Counted from the first letter of the stretch, positions 32,746-41,720 are shown. The stretch is DNA of 60,682 nt from Bradyrhizobium guangdongense (GCF_006483445.1 NZ_PPPT01000157.1:1-60682); one strand, 5' to 3'. The notes: generated from the sequence alone by a model not told the origin. Numbers and translations are program-made.

Positions 32746-35160
32746 TCAGGCCGCCTTCGGCCTGGGATAAGGCAGACGCAATGGCTGGGTGCGGGGCTTT
32801 CTCTCGAATTGATCGGCAAGCGCGCTATCGCAAATCAAATAGCCGAGATTGATCAGGTCAAGCTTGTCCACCTCATCCATCTTCGCAAAGCGCGTGGGCA
32901 ATGCGGCAAGTTCGGCGGCGCGCTTGGTGTCGAAGCCTCTGCCGTACTCGGCGATGTTGCGAATGGACCAATAGGCGCCGTTCCGCGTTCGCGACAGGAA
33001 TGCGTCTATGACCTGGCGTCGGCGCAGGATACGCAACTGATGATCAATCACTTCGACCGTGCGGATAGCCTGTCTGGCCCAGTCTGTATCCGGCTCCGGG
33101 TCGTCGGCCGACTCGACTGCGCCATCGCAAATGAAGATGGTTTGATGGCGCCGCCAGGCTGCCTCGAGTCCCAAATTGTCGATAATGCTGCCCGTCGCGA
33201 GGTACACGCGTTCGCGGAAGCGGGCGTCCGTCGTCTCCGGCGGCTCCCATTTCGCATTCTCCAACTTCAGGATCAGAGGCGAAAGCACGGGTGGCAGTGC
33301 GTTGGATGCCGCCACCGCAGTGGCAAGCTTCACTGTAGGGATACGGATCAGGCCGGTATTGATATCGCCAATATAGGCCTTGGAAAAGCGGAAGAGCGAT
33401 ACGCGTTGCAGATTTGTGGCGCTCAAGACAACGACGGGTTCGTCCGGCAGGTCCTGAAGCGTCCGATTTCCGAACAGGAACTGCAACTTGTCCGCCATGA
33501 GATCGGCCGCGTTTGACCAGGGCGTTGCGAGACCGAGCAGGATCGAGCTCACGTCGATGTTGGAATCGGCAAACTGGAGCAGCGGACGGACGATTATGTC
33601 GGCGAAGTTGGTCGCCACGCCCCCGTCGAAGCTGAGATCCTTCCAGTGCAGGCCGAGAAAACCCGCTACGACCGCGCCGCCGGCGACGCCCGAGATGCGT
33701 CCGACCTGCGCGAGATATCCGAGCTCGTTGAGCCGCCAGACGGCGCCGAGATCAAACAACATGGCCCGGTAGCCTCCTCCCGAGAGGCACACCGCTATGT
33801 CTTTGCCCGGCAGTGATGGTGTTTCCTCGAACTCTACGTGCTGAGAAAGCACAGGGGAAGACGATCTCGTCTGCTCGCGCCGAGACTTCCAGTTCCACAG
33901 TACAAGGCCGACGGTGTCGTGGCCGATTCCAAAGCAGGGCACGAGATTGCCGAAGCCGTCGACGACATTGATAGGCTTCAACAGGCCTGCGGCGAGCAGG
34001 CTCGCCGTCGTGCGGTCGAAGTCCAGTAGCGAGCTTGCAAGCCGATCCTTGAGTTCGGAGACGGCCTTGATGTCCGTTGTCACGGTGCCGTCCGGCTGAC
34101 GGCGGATTAACTCACAAAGCGCCTCCTTCCATCGGCCCGCTTCTTGCTCTGCGGTTACCGGCGCGAGGCCAGAGGCGGTTCCCTGGTCGTAGAGGGCCTT
34201 CTGAACAAAGCGCTCGATCGACCCTTCGACGTCTCCAAGTTCGGCCAGATCGGCCCGAGTGATGACGTTGGCGTTGCGCGAACGCATGAGCCCGTAGAGT
34301 TCGTTGAAGGCAATCTGAAGCGCGCCGAGTCGTCCGAGCGGGGCGTGGCTCAGTTGGCCGATGGCGGCCTCGACGACGCCATCCTCGATTGAAAAACCAT
34401 GCTGCTCCGAGGGCCGAAGCAGCGCTTCCTTGATCTGCCCCTTGTCCAGTTCGCTAAGGTAGTAGTCGCCGATAGCCGATCCTGTCAGACCAAGGGGCAG
34501 ATGTGAGACGAAACGGCCTAGATATTCGGTGCGCAGCGACACGAGCACTTTCATCGCAAATTGTGCCAGCGAGAATTCGGATAGAAAATCGAAGAACAAG
34601 TCTCTCTGCGGTGAGTCGAGCGCCGGATTGGTCAGCGTGAGGACCTCCTCACCCTGGTCGATGATCAAGACAAGCGTTTCGGGAATGATAAGGCTGAGCC
34701 GTTCCAGCACTTCCATGAGCGTGCGCGGTTGGCGGCTTGCGGCGCGGACGAAGGCGGCGGCTTCCTTCTCTTCGGGATTGGGCAGGGCCGAGCGCAGGTT
34801 CAATGTCCGCGAACCAGCCGGCGTTTCGACCGTGATTTCGTTCGACGTGAATTCGAATATCGCGTTTGCAAGCTTGGCGAGGGGATCGGCGGTACAACTG
34901 ATAAAGACATCCCGGCTCTTGCCTCTCCGAGCGAACGCGATGCGGGTGTCTTCCTGTTCGAGGAACGGGATGATGCCGGCACGCAGGAAGGATGATTTTC
35001 CGCAACCCGTGAGTCCATGTAGAACCAGAATTCGCGTGCTGCGGTCGGCCAATTTGGCGCCGCAGCGGCGTATGTCGCGATCGCGTCCTGCGAAACGCAC
35101 AGCGTCGTCTTCCGTATAGGATGACAGGCCTTTGTAGGGGGATAGTGCCTCAGACGCCAT
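32746..35160 (-). CDS. STAND-type NTPase fused to a catalytically degenerate patatin domain
   Basis: 804 aa. Residues 7-64 read like the nSTAND1 entry motif (PYKGLSSYTEDDAVRFAGRD) with Walker A GLTGCGKSS (49-57); Walker B is LVLIIDQGEEVL (163-174). A helical region follows to about 445. Residues 455-740 are a patatin-like phospholipase domain: oxyanion-hole motif SGGGYR (460-465), then GVAGG (491-495) where GxSxG is expected, and LATGSIIDNLGLE (654-666) where LxDGGxxDNLGLE is usual. So the nucleophile Ser is Ala493 and the dyad Asp is Thr656. The rest of the family pattern (DWARQAIRTVEVIDHQLRIL, RRRQVI) is intact. The ATG overlaps the CHAT gene end by 11 bp. This looks like a sensor/scaffold whose lipase is dead. 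Confidence 0.85.
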   Translation of the reverse strand: MASEALSPYKGLSSYTEDDAVRFAGRDRDIRRCGAKLADRSTRILVLHGLTGCGKSSFLRAGIIPFLEQEDTRIAFARRGKSRDVFISCTADPLAKLANAIFEFTSNEITVETPAGSRTLNLRSALPNPEEKEAAAFVRAASRQPRTLMEVLERLSLIIPETLVLIIDQGEEVLTLTNPALDSPQRDLFFDFLSEFSLAQFAMKVLVSLRTEYLGRFVSHLPLGLTGSAIGDYYLSELDKGQIKEALLRPSEQHGFSIEDGVVEAAIGQLSHAPLGRLGALQIAFNELYGLMRSRNANVITRADLAELGDVEGSIERFVQKALYDQGTASGLAPVTAEQEAGRWKEALCELIRRQPDGTVTTDIKAVSELKDRLASSLLDFDRTTASLLAAGLLKPINVVDGFGNLVPCFGIGHDTVGLVLWNWKSRREQTRSSSPVLSQHVEFEETPSLPGKDIAVCLSGGGYRAMLFDLGAVWRLNELGYLAQVGRISGVAGGAVVAGFLGLHWKDLSFDGGVATNFADIIVRPLLQFADSNIDVSSILLGLATPWSNAADLMADKLQFLFGNRTLQDLPDEPVVVLSATNLQRVSLFRFSKAYIGDINTGLIRIPTVKLATAVAASNALPPVLSPLILKLENAKWEPPETTDARFRERVYLATGSIIDNLGLEAAWRRHQTIFICDGAVESADDPEPDTDWARQAIRTVEVIDHQLRILRRRQVIDAFLSRTRNGAYWSIRNIAEYGRGFDTKRAAELAALPTRFAKMDEVDKLDLINLGYLICDSALADQFERKPRTQPLRLPYPRPKAA

Positions 35161-36310
35161 CGACGACCTCCAGGCGGCCGGAGCCGATGATGCCGGTTGA
35201 ATAGTTGTCTTCGACGTCGCTCACGTCCGGGACATCGGCTTGCAGCATCCGGAAACTCGGATGAGCGTAGATCGCATAGATCAGGCTGAGCGGAAAATGG
35301 TCGCGGTAAAGACGGTGCATGGCCTCGCCGAGCGTCACGCCATCACGAAACAGGAGATGAAGGAGCGATGTACTGAAGCGCAGTGCGAACACGTCGGGGA
35401 CGTCAGTCTCCGTCCCGATAAAGCCGACAAGTCCCGTTGTGCTGGACGGCAACAGGAACGTGCCGCGGGCATCTCCGGCCCCTGTCCGGCAACCATTGAT
35501 GAAGATGAGACAGCCAGCGTCGGCCTCGCGTTTCGTGCCGGCGAGCAGCACCAGCAACCGGGTTGCGGTGATTGTTTCATCGGTCCCGATGGCAAGCTTG
35601 TTGGGGCTCGCGTGGCAGTAGAAGTAGAGCAAGCCGATCGTCGAGGCGTTCGCGCGCCATGCCTGCTCGAGTGAGGCGGCGGTGTTGACTGGCCTGCCAT
35701 AACGCTGGTCTATCCAATCGAAGAAGCCGCGTTCGTGCTCTGACGTGACCTGTTCTCTTGCCTTGTCGAACACTGTTTGATGAGCCACGCGTAGGACCGC
35801 CAGTGACGAGGCGTTTCCGATCTGGTCAGGTCGTATGCCGATGTGGCGGACCGTTGCGTCATGCGCGAAGCACCAGAAGTCACCGTAGAGTTCCCAGCGC
35901 TTCGGTGCGGCGACCCCCTGCCAGTCTTCCGGAAGCAACTCGGGATCGGCTGGGTAGATCAAGCCCCAGGGAACCAGAACATTCTCCGACACGCGGAATT
36001 CGAGGCGGAACGGTTCGGCCAGGTTCGCATAGTGAGCCTTGACGCGACGCGCGTCTTCCTCTCCTCCGATCTGGATGAACAAAACCTCGTAAAGCTGTCG
36101 TCCCTTTCGAGCGAGTTTCTTGAGGATTGGCGCAGCCGTATCGATTCCCGACTTCAGACAGTGATTGACGAGCTCCAGCAGGGCGCTGCGGATCTCTTCC
36201 GCGGATTCGTCCACCGCCTGCCGGCTGATAGTGTACGGGGTCCATTCGCTCCAAACGACGCGGAGCTGACCGGCGACGTGTTCGCTGATCTCGACGTAGA
36301 CGGTCTTCAC
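35150..36310 (-). CDS. CHAT-domain (caspase-like) cysteine protease
   Basis: 386 aa from GTG 36310, whose GTGA overlaps the stop of the upstream phosphoesterase gene; a longer frame to 36472 lies inside that gene and is unlikely. The N-terminal 130 residues are alpha/beta without known homology (EPFRLEFRVSENVLVPWGLI is typical of proteins preceding CHAT). The CHAT domain carries the catalytic His in LLYFYCHASPNKLA (His233) and the catalytic Cys in CLIFINGCRTGAGD (Cys274), and the C-terminal YAIYAHPSFRML. Both catalytic residues are intact. CHAT peptidases act as effectors or processing proteases in bacterial signalling and immunity. Its stop overlaps the STAND-patatin start. Confidence 0.88.
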   Translation of the reverse strand: MKTVYVEISEHVAGQLRVVWSEWTPYTISRQAVDESAEEIRSALLELVNHCLKSGIDTAAPILKKLARKGRQLYEVLFIQIGGEEDARRVKAHYANLAEPFRLEFRVSENVLVPWGLIYPADPELLPEDWQGVAAPKRWELYGDFWCFAHDATVRHIGIRPDQIGNASSLAVLRVAHQTVFDKAREQVTSEHERGFFDWIDQRYGRPVNTAASLEQAWRANASTIGLLYFYCHASPNKLAIGTDETITATRLLVLLAGTKREADAGCLIFINGCRTGAGDARGTFLLPSSTTGLVGFIGTETDVPDVFALRFSTSLLHLLFRDGVTLGEAMHRLYRDHFPLSLIYAIYAHPSFRMLQADVPDVSDVEDNYSTGIIGSGRLEVVDGV

Positions 36311-37746
36311 TCTCTTGCCCTCTCGCGCCACAGCTCCATTGTTGCCGTCGCCTCTCCCGGCTTCACCAGCACATAGCGGAGCGAGTAAGGAAAGGTCTCG
36401 TACGATCTCTGTTGCAGGATGCGCCATGGGCGCGACGGCTCCTCCTCGGCAAACCGGTAGTAGCGCGTCCAAGAGCCCGTGTTGAAATAAGTCAAGCCAT
36501 GCTGCACACGTTGGAAGGATTCATGCGTGTGTCCCATCACAACGGTGTTGATGCCGCCGATCGCGGCATTGGTGGCGCCGTCGTAAAGATCTTCGGTCTC
36601 GTTGACGCTGTAGGCTTCCTTCAGACTCAACGTGCCGGGTTCGGCGCCGAGCAGCGCTGGGTCGCGTTCGCCCAGGCTCGCAACGAGAGCCGGCTTGCGG
36701 GCGAGGTGTTCCAAGAGCAGCGCGACCGCGGCCGGATCGTCAGCGAGGAAGTCGAGCGAGGTATCGAGCGCGAAGCCACTGGCTTGTAGCGCCTTGGCGA
36801 GCTCGTCGCGTTCCGGATCGGTCGCGGACTTGATCCACCTCACGACCGGATTGGATTGGTCGATGTTTGCTGGAGGATCAATCCCAAGCAGATCGTCCGA
36901 ACGTGTGAAGGCAGTGTTCGTGACGAAGCCCAGCATTTTGGCAACGGCAACTGCGGCATCGAGCGGTCCCCAGCCGAGCGTCAGGGCTGAGGCTCCGAAG
37001 ATGCGCAGGAAGCGCGAGAATGGTTTCACGTTGTCGACGTAAGGATAGCGCGCATCCAAGCCGTTCAAAAATCGGATGAGAAAGCGCGTTCCGACGCACT
37101 CGACGAGCCGGTGCTCGCCATCCGCGGAAGCCAGGATCGGAGGCTCGTCCGCGCTCCAGTGCTCGTGACCGTTGACGTGGAATGAGTTGACCTTGTCGTA
37201 GTGATGACCATGCTCGATTAGCAGCCATTCCAGCCCCGCTGGTCGATATCCACGATCAAGGCAAAACCGGATCTGATTGGAATCGGCGCGCAGGCCCAAC
37301 CTTTCAACGATGCGGGATCGGACGGCTGGCCAGAAGAAATCAGGGTCGTGATTCCCTGGAAGGATGGTCAGGTGGCGGCTCTGTCTTGCCAGAAACTGCT
37401 TCAGAGCGTCGAACGTTCTTGGATGAGCGCGTTCGATACTGGCGAGTTTCTCGAGCGATTGAGCTTGAGTGAAGCAAAGCGGAATTCCGTCAATTGTTTC
37501 CGCTTCCAGCGCGGAACCTTCCCAGGGAGATGCCTGCACGAAATCCAAGAAGTCGCCGTTGATAACAAGTTCAGCCGGCCCCTGGAGATTTCCGAACCAA
37601 TCAAGGAATTCGACGAGCTGTGCCTCGAGCTCATCATCGAAGTCATCAAGCAGTCCATCACTGATGTGAAGATCGCTGATAATGGCGAGCGAACGGTGCA
37701 TCTCAATATCTGCCCGCACGGCGCTGTAAGGTCGCCGGCCAATCAT
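36307..37746 (-). CDS. Calcineurin-like metallophosphoesterase
   Basis: 479 aa from ATG 37746; ATG 37701, just before MHRSLAIISDLH, is an attractive alternative because the phosphoesterase fold starts there. All metal-binding motifs are present: ISDLHIS (Asp, His), NGDFLDF (Asp), PGNHDPDF (Asn, His), IEHGHHYD, and GHTHESF near residue 408. A long insert between 200 and 390 is specific to this protein. The gene is first in an overlapping three-gene operon with the CHAT protease and STAND-patatin. It may cleave a nucleotide messenger, a nucleic acid or a phosphoprotein; the sequence does not decide. An AT-rich promoter-like region lies at 37747-37775. Confidence 0.9.
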   Translation of the reverse strand: MIGRRPYSAVRADIEMHRSLAIISDLHISDGLLDDFDDELEAQLVEFLDWFGNLQGPAELVINGDFLDFVQASPWEGSALEAETIDGIPLCFTQAQSLEKLASIERAHPRTFDALKQFLARQSRHLTILPGNHDPDFFWPAVRSRIVERLGLRADSNQIRFCLDRGYRPAGLEWLLIEHGHHYDKVNSFHVNGHEHWSADEPPILASADGEHRLVECVGTRFLIRFLNGLDARYPYVDNVKPFSRFLRIFGASALTLGWGPLDAAVAVAKMLGFVTNTAFTRSDDLLGIDPPANIDQSNPVVRWIKSATDPERDELAKALQASGFALDTSLDFLADDPAAVALLLEHLARKPALVASLGERDPALLGAEPGTLSLKEAYSVNETEDLYDGATNAAIGGINTVVMGHTHESFQRVQHGLTYFNTGSWTRYYRFAEEEPSRPWRILQQRSYETFPYSLRYVLVKPGEATATMELWRERARE

Positions 37747-37870
37747 TAAAATGCAGATACAATCATAAATTGTTGGAGAGGTCTATACCGCGCGGCGATA
37801 CCACCCATGGTCCGGCACGTTTGGCGCCAGGATATGGAGCGAACCTGATCCGTCTCTTGGGCCTCGCTCG

Positions 37871-38044
37871 CGCCTGGTCGAGCGTGCGCAGGCGATCGAC
37901 GGCACCTGCACCGGCGAGCACGGCATTGGCCAGGGCAACCAAGAATATCTCAAGGCCGAGCTCGGCCCCGAGGATGCGCGCCCTGAAGAAGGCGCTCGAT
38001 GCGGAGAACATCCTCAACCCGGCAAGATCGTGCCGGAGGCGTGA
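37871..38044 (+). pseudogene. Decayed copy of the 3' end of the D-lactate dehydrogenase gene
   Basis: CGCCTGGTCGAGCG to the terminal TGA aligns with dld 32432-32617. The GGCACCTGCACCGGCGAGCA segment is identical, as are long parts of the stretch ending CTCGGCCCCGA. The copy has base changes, a deletion of about a dozen bases near 37973 (GAGGATGCGCGCC) and a shifted frame, so it cannot make protein. It lies in the same orientation as dld and marks the right side of the 32.7-37.7 kb cassette. Confidence 0.9.
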
Positions 38045-38167
38045 GGCTTCGCCGGCCGCGAAATGGCCGGTGCTATGCGATCCACCGTGCGGAACTTTCG
38101 TTCCGCGCGCGGGTTCCAATTCCCGACAACTTCCGATGCTCAATGCAGCGCATTGCGGGAGGATCAG

Positions 38168-39475
38168 ATGGTGCGACCGGTCATTGGAATTGCTGCGATT
38201 GCGCTGGCCTGCGTGCTCGCAGGTGCGGCGCTGGCCAAGGGCGGCCATGGCGGGGGTCACGGTGGCGGCCACGGCGGCGGTCATCATGGTGGCGGACATC
38301 GCGCAGGTGGTCATCATGGCGGTGGTCACGGTTTCGGACGAGCCCATGTCGGCGGCGGTCATCACGGCGGAGCGCGATTTGCCGCCGGCGCGCGGCGCGG
38401 CGGCCCGAACTTCGGACAGATCCGCAACGCCGCGGTGCGCCCCGCCGGTTTCCGCAACGCCTTCAATGCCCACGCTTTCCGCAATGGTCGCCTGATCAGC
38501 AATCCCGCGGCGCGCGCCCAGATGGTGGCGGCCGCCGCGCTGGTCGGCTGGCATGGCGCGAGCAACGGATGGTGGCAGCATCCCGGCGGCTCCTATGGCT
38601 GGGTGGGACCGCTGTTCTGGCCGTTCGCCTACAACGATCTCTACGACTACACGATCTGGGGCGATGGCCTGGGCTTCTGGGGCTATGGCTATCCGGACAT
38701 CTATGCCGGCATTTTCGGTCCCTATGGCTATGACGGGCTCTCCGGCTATTTGCCGCAGCGTCCGCAGGGGCGGCGGCAGGCGCGGAGCGTTCCGCTCGAT
38801 CAGCTTTGCGGCAGCGATCGCCGCGAGATCGCAGGCCTGCCGATCGACCAGATCGCATCCGCGGTGCAGCCGACGGATGCGCAAGGCGCCGGCCTCGACG
38901 AACTCGGCAACGCATCGATGCAGGCGGCCGAACTCATTCGCGCCTCCTGTCCGACGCAGGTTGCTGCAACAGCGCCGGGCCGGCTCGCCGCCATGCAGCA
39001 GCGCGTCGAGGCGATGATCAATGCCGTGAACCTCGTCCAGCCGGCGCTGGAGAAATTCTACGGTTCGCTCAGCGACGAGCAGAAGCTGCGCTTCAACGCG
39101 CTCGCCGAGGATCAGCGCAGGACATCCGCGAACAATCCCAACGCCTCGCTGGCCCAGAGCTGCGGCGCGCAATCCGCAAGCCTGGCCTGGCCCGGCAGCG
39201 AGATCGAGGCGCGCGTCCGTCCCAACGACACGCAGCGTGCCGCGCTCGCCGTGCTCCAGGATACCAGCGCCAAGGTCAACGATGCCCTCAAGGCGGCGTG
39301 CCAGCCCAATGACGTAATGACGCCGCCGGCGCGGATGGCCGCTGTCCGCACGCGACTTGGCGTGATGCTGGACGGCGTCAAGTCCGTACGCGCTGCGCTC
39401 GAGGATTTTTATGCCACCCTCAACGACGAACAGAAGGCGCAGTTCGAGGCGATCGGGCCTCGGCGGACGTCGTGA
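38168..39475 (+). CDS. Exported His/Gly-rich protein with Spy/CpxP (LTxxQ)-like repeats
   Basis: 435 aa from ATG 38168. A signal peptide (1-23, ending AGAALA) is followed by a strongly metal-binding-looking stretch of HGGG units (about residues 26-68). A Trp/Tyr/Gly-rich middle (WWQHPGGSYGWVGPLFW, IWGDGLGFWGYGYPDIY) follows. The C-terminal half has two similar helical repeats ending LSDEQKLRFNAL and LNDEQKAQFEAI, which match the LTxxQ motif of Spy/CpxP periplasmic chaperones. It likely binds metal ions or helps fold envelope proteins. It starts just after the dld remnant, so its native upstream context was probably altered by the cassette insertion. Confidence 0.85.
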   Translation: MVRPVIGIAAIALACVLAGAALAKGGHGGGHGGGHGGGHHGGGHRAGGHHGGGHGFGRAHVGGGHHGGARFAAGARRGGPNFGQIRNAAVRPAGFRNAFNAHAFRNGRLISNPAARAQMVAAAALVGWHGASNGWWQHPGGSYGWVGPLFWPFAYNDLYDYTIWGDGLGFWGYGYPDIYAGIFGPYGYDGLSGYLPQRPQGRRQARSVPLDQLCGSDRREIAGLPIDQIASAVQPTDAQGAGLDELGNASMQAAELIRASCPTQVAATAPGRLAAMQQRVEAMINAVNLVQPALEKFYGSLSDEQKLRFNALAEDQRRTSANNPNASLAQSCGAQSASLAWPGSEIEARVRPNDTQRAALAVLQDTSAKVNDALKAACQPNDVMTPPARMAAVRTRLGVMLDGVKSVRAALEDFYATLNDEQKAQFEAIGPRRTS

Positions 39476-39963
39476 ATGCGGCGCCCCACAAAGTGTGGGG
39501 CTCGCCGATCTCGGGGCTCTCCTCTATGCTGGGCGCACGTTCGACGAACGAGCAGATGGGTCCTGGGGCGATGAAGTGGTTCGCGCGCGAGAAGCCCGGC
39601 GATATCTGGGATGAGGCCATCCCAGCGCCGCTCGGCGACATCGAGGCGGCCGATCGCATTCGCGGCATCTGCGATGCGGCCACGCCAAGTGCCGAACTCG
39701 TCGGACATCCCGGGGCGCGCGGCAAGACCGCGGACGAACGGAGATACAAGCGCGAAGGCGAGCGCTTCCGGAGCGCGGCGCGCGTTGCGATGGAGATCGC
39801 GATGAAGATTTCAGACGATCTGATGCGCGACGACGCCGTTCGCCGGATCGTCGAGCTCTGCATGAAAGCGAAGGACATCGAGACCGCGCAGATCCTCTAT
39901 CGCGCGATCCAGACACAATGGATCCGGGAGAGCGTCGGGCGCGATTATCCGGGGCTCGGCTAG
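39472..39963 (+). CDS. Hypothetical protein, helical
   Basis: 163 aa from GTG 39472, which overlaps the stop of the preceding gene (GTGA); ATG 39571 (MKWFAREKPGDIWDEAI) is a second possible start. The C-terminal part is helical (RFRSAARVAMEIAMKISDDL, IVELCMKAKDIETAQILYRA). I do not recognise a family. It is convergent with the SulP gene, whose stop is 7 bp away. Confidence 0.6.
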   Translation: MNAAPHKVWGSPISGLSSMLGARSTNEQMGPGAMKWFAREKPGDIWDEAIPAPLGDIEAADRIRGICDAATPSAELVGHPGARGKTADERRYKREGERFRSAARVAMEIAMKISDDLMRDDAVRRIVELCMKAKDIETAQILYRAIQTQWIRESVGRDYPGLG

Positions 39964-39970
39964 TTCGGGC

Positions 39971-41647
39971 CTATGTCGCCAGCGCGCGCACGGCCTCGTC
40001 CACGCTGTGAAAGACGCGGTCCTTTGGCAGCACGTCGTGCAGTCCAAAACGGTCGAAGGCATTTTGCGCGCGCACCGATTCCAGCCGTGCGACCGCGACG
40101 ACCACGCCTTGTTCGGTACATTCCTTGAAGACGTCGAGCAGCACCTGCGCGGCCGTGAAATCGATCTCGACCATGCCGCTCGCTTCCAGCACCAGGAGCT
40201 TTGGCGACGCTTCGCTCAGCACGCGCGCGACGTCGTTGCGGAAGCCGGGTGCGTTGAGGAACGACAGCGGCGCCTGCAGGCCGACCACGGCGACACCGGC
40301 GATGCGTTCGCCGGTGAGATGCGGGTGCGCCGGCCACCAGATCGTGGTGCCCGGCACGCGGTCGAATTCGATGAGCTTTGCGCGCGTCGTGCTCCAGATG
40401 CCGTGCAAGAGCGACAACACGATGCCGAGGAACGCGCCCTGCTGGATCGGCAGCACGATGATGAGCGCGGCCGTTGCCAGGATCAGCAGAAATTCGCTCG
40501 GGGATTGGCGATAGATCGTGGCGATCTGCTTCACGCGAACGATCCTGAGCGCGACGAACAGCAAAATGCCGCCGAGCGCGGCGTCGGGGACATGCTGCAA
40601 CAATCCGGTGCCGAAGGCGAGCAGCGCCAGCACGATCACGGCGGCGGCGAGCCCCGACAATTGCGATTGCCCACCGGTCTCGGCGACGATGCCGGTGCGC
40701 GGCGGACTGGCATTGACCGGGAATGCGCCGATCAGGCCTGCGAGCACGCTGCCGGCGCCGGCGCCGAGGAAGTCGCGGTCGACATCGGCGGGCTTGTCGG
40801 GATCGGAGGGGAAGGACCGCGTCGTCGCGGCCGTCTGTACCATGATCACGACGGTGATCACGAAGGCGAGCGGCACCAGGCGCACCCATTGCTCCGGCGC
40901 GAGATCCGGCACGGTGAGCCGCGGCAGCGTGCCAGGCACGGCGCCGACGACTTTGACGCCCTTGGCCTCGAGGCCTGCGGCGATGACCGCGAGCGTCGCG
41001 GCGACCAGGCCGATCAGCGCGCCCGGTATTTTTGCGCTGATCGTCTCGGAGACGATGACCACGGCCAGCACGCCAAAACCGATGCAGAGCGTGTAGGGAT
41101 TGGTGCGGCCGAGCTCGGTCGCGAGCACGCCGATGCGGTCGAGCATCGGCCCGCTTGGCGATGCCAGGCCGAGCACGCCGGGCAGTTGCGACACGATGAT
41201 GTGGACCGAAATACCGGCGAGGAAGCCGACCATCACGGGCACCGACAGGAGATTGGCGATGCCGCCGAGGCGGAACGCGCCGCTCAACAGCAACATCGCG
41301 CCGACCATCAGCGCGAGCGCAATCGCCAGCGATTGATATTCGGGCGAGCCCGCGGCCGCTGCCGCCGCAAGTCCGCCGGCAAAGATCGGCGTGATCGTGG
41401 AGTCGGCGCCGCAGGACAGGAAGCGGTTGCTGCCGAGCATGGCAAAGCCGAGCGAGCCCGCCAGGAAAGCGAAGAAGCCGATCTGCGGCGCGAAGCCGCC
41501 GAGCCGCGCGGTCGCCATCTGCTCGGGGATCGCGATCGCGGCGAGCGTCAGGCCGGCGATGAGATCGCCGGGCAACAGGTTCATCCGATAGGATGCCAGC
41601 GACCGGAACACTGGCCAGGATGTCGTGGCGTCAACGTCATGCGCCAT
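39971..41647 (-). CDS. SulP-family inorganic anion transporter with STAS domain
   Basis: 558 aa from ATG 41647 with AGGGGGA upstream. It has about ten to twelve membrane segments with the SulP signatures LLPGDLIAGLTLAAIAIPEQ near the N-terminus, GSNRFLSCGADSTITPIFAG and LIGAFPVNASPPRTGIVAE. The C-terminal STAS domain runs from about residue 445 (LLVLEASGMVEIDFTAAQVL). Members carry sulfate, bicarbonate or dicarboxylates; no carbonic anhydrase is adjacent, so sulfate or another anion is possible. A terminator-like hairpin at 41721-41757 separates it from the caspase-like gene upstream. Confidence 0.92.
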   Translation of the reverse strand: MAHDVDATTSWPVFRSLASYRMNLLPGDLIAGLTLAAIAIPEQMATARLGGFAPQIGFFAFLAGSLGFAMLGSNRFLSCGADSTITPIFAGGLAAAAAAGSPEYQSLAIALALMVGAMLLLSGAFRLGGIANLLSVPVMVGFLAGISVHIIVSQLPGVLGLASPSGPMLDRIGVLATELGRTNPYTLCIGFGVLAVVIVSETISAKIPGALIGLVAATLAVIAAGLEAKGVKVVGAVPGTLPRLTVPDLAPEQWVRLVPLAFVITVVIMVQTAATTRSFPSDPDKPADVDRDFLGAGAGSVLAGLIGAFPVNASPPRTGIVAETGGQSQLSGLAAAVIVLALLAFGTGLLQHVPDAALGGILLFVALRIVRVKQIATIYRQSPSEFLLILATAALIIVLPIQQGAFLGIVLSLLHGIWSTTRAKLIEFDRVPGTTIWWPAHPHLTGERIAGVAVVGLQAPLSFLNAPGFRNDVARVLSEASPKLLVLEASGMVEIDFTAAQVLLDVFKECTEQGVVVAVARLESVRAQNAFDRFGLHDVLPKDRVFHSVDEAVRALAT

Positions 41648-41720
41648 CCGTTCGAGTCCCCCTTTGAAGTGAAGCGCTTGTGTCGGTCCCACATTATGTC
41701 GCGCCATCGCGCATGAAAAT

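Noticed and set aside
32618..37870. Classical mobile element explaining the CHAT/patatin cassette
   Set aside because: No integrase, transposase, tRNA target or terminal inverted repeats are visible, so I describe only the flanking dld duplication and do not call a defined mobile element.
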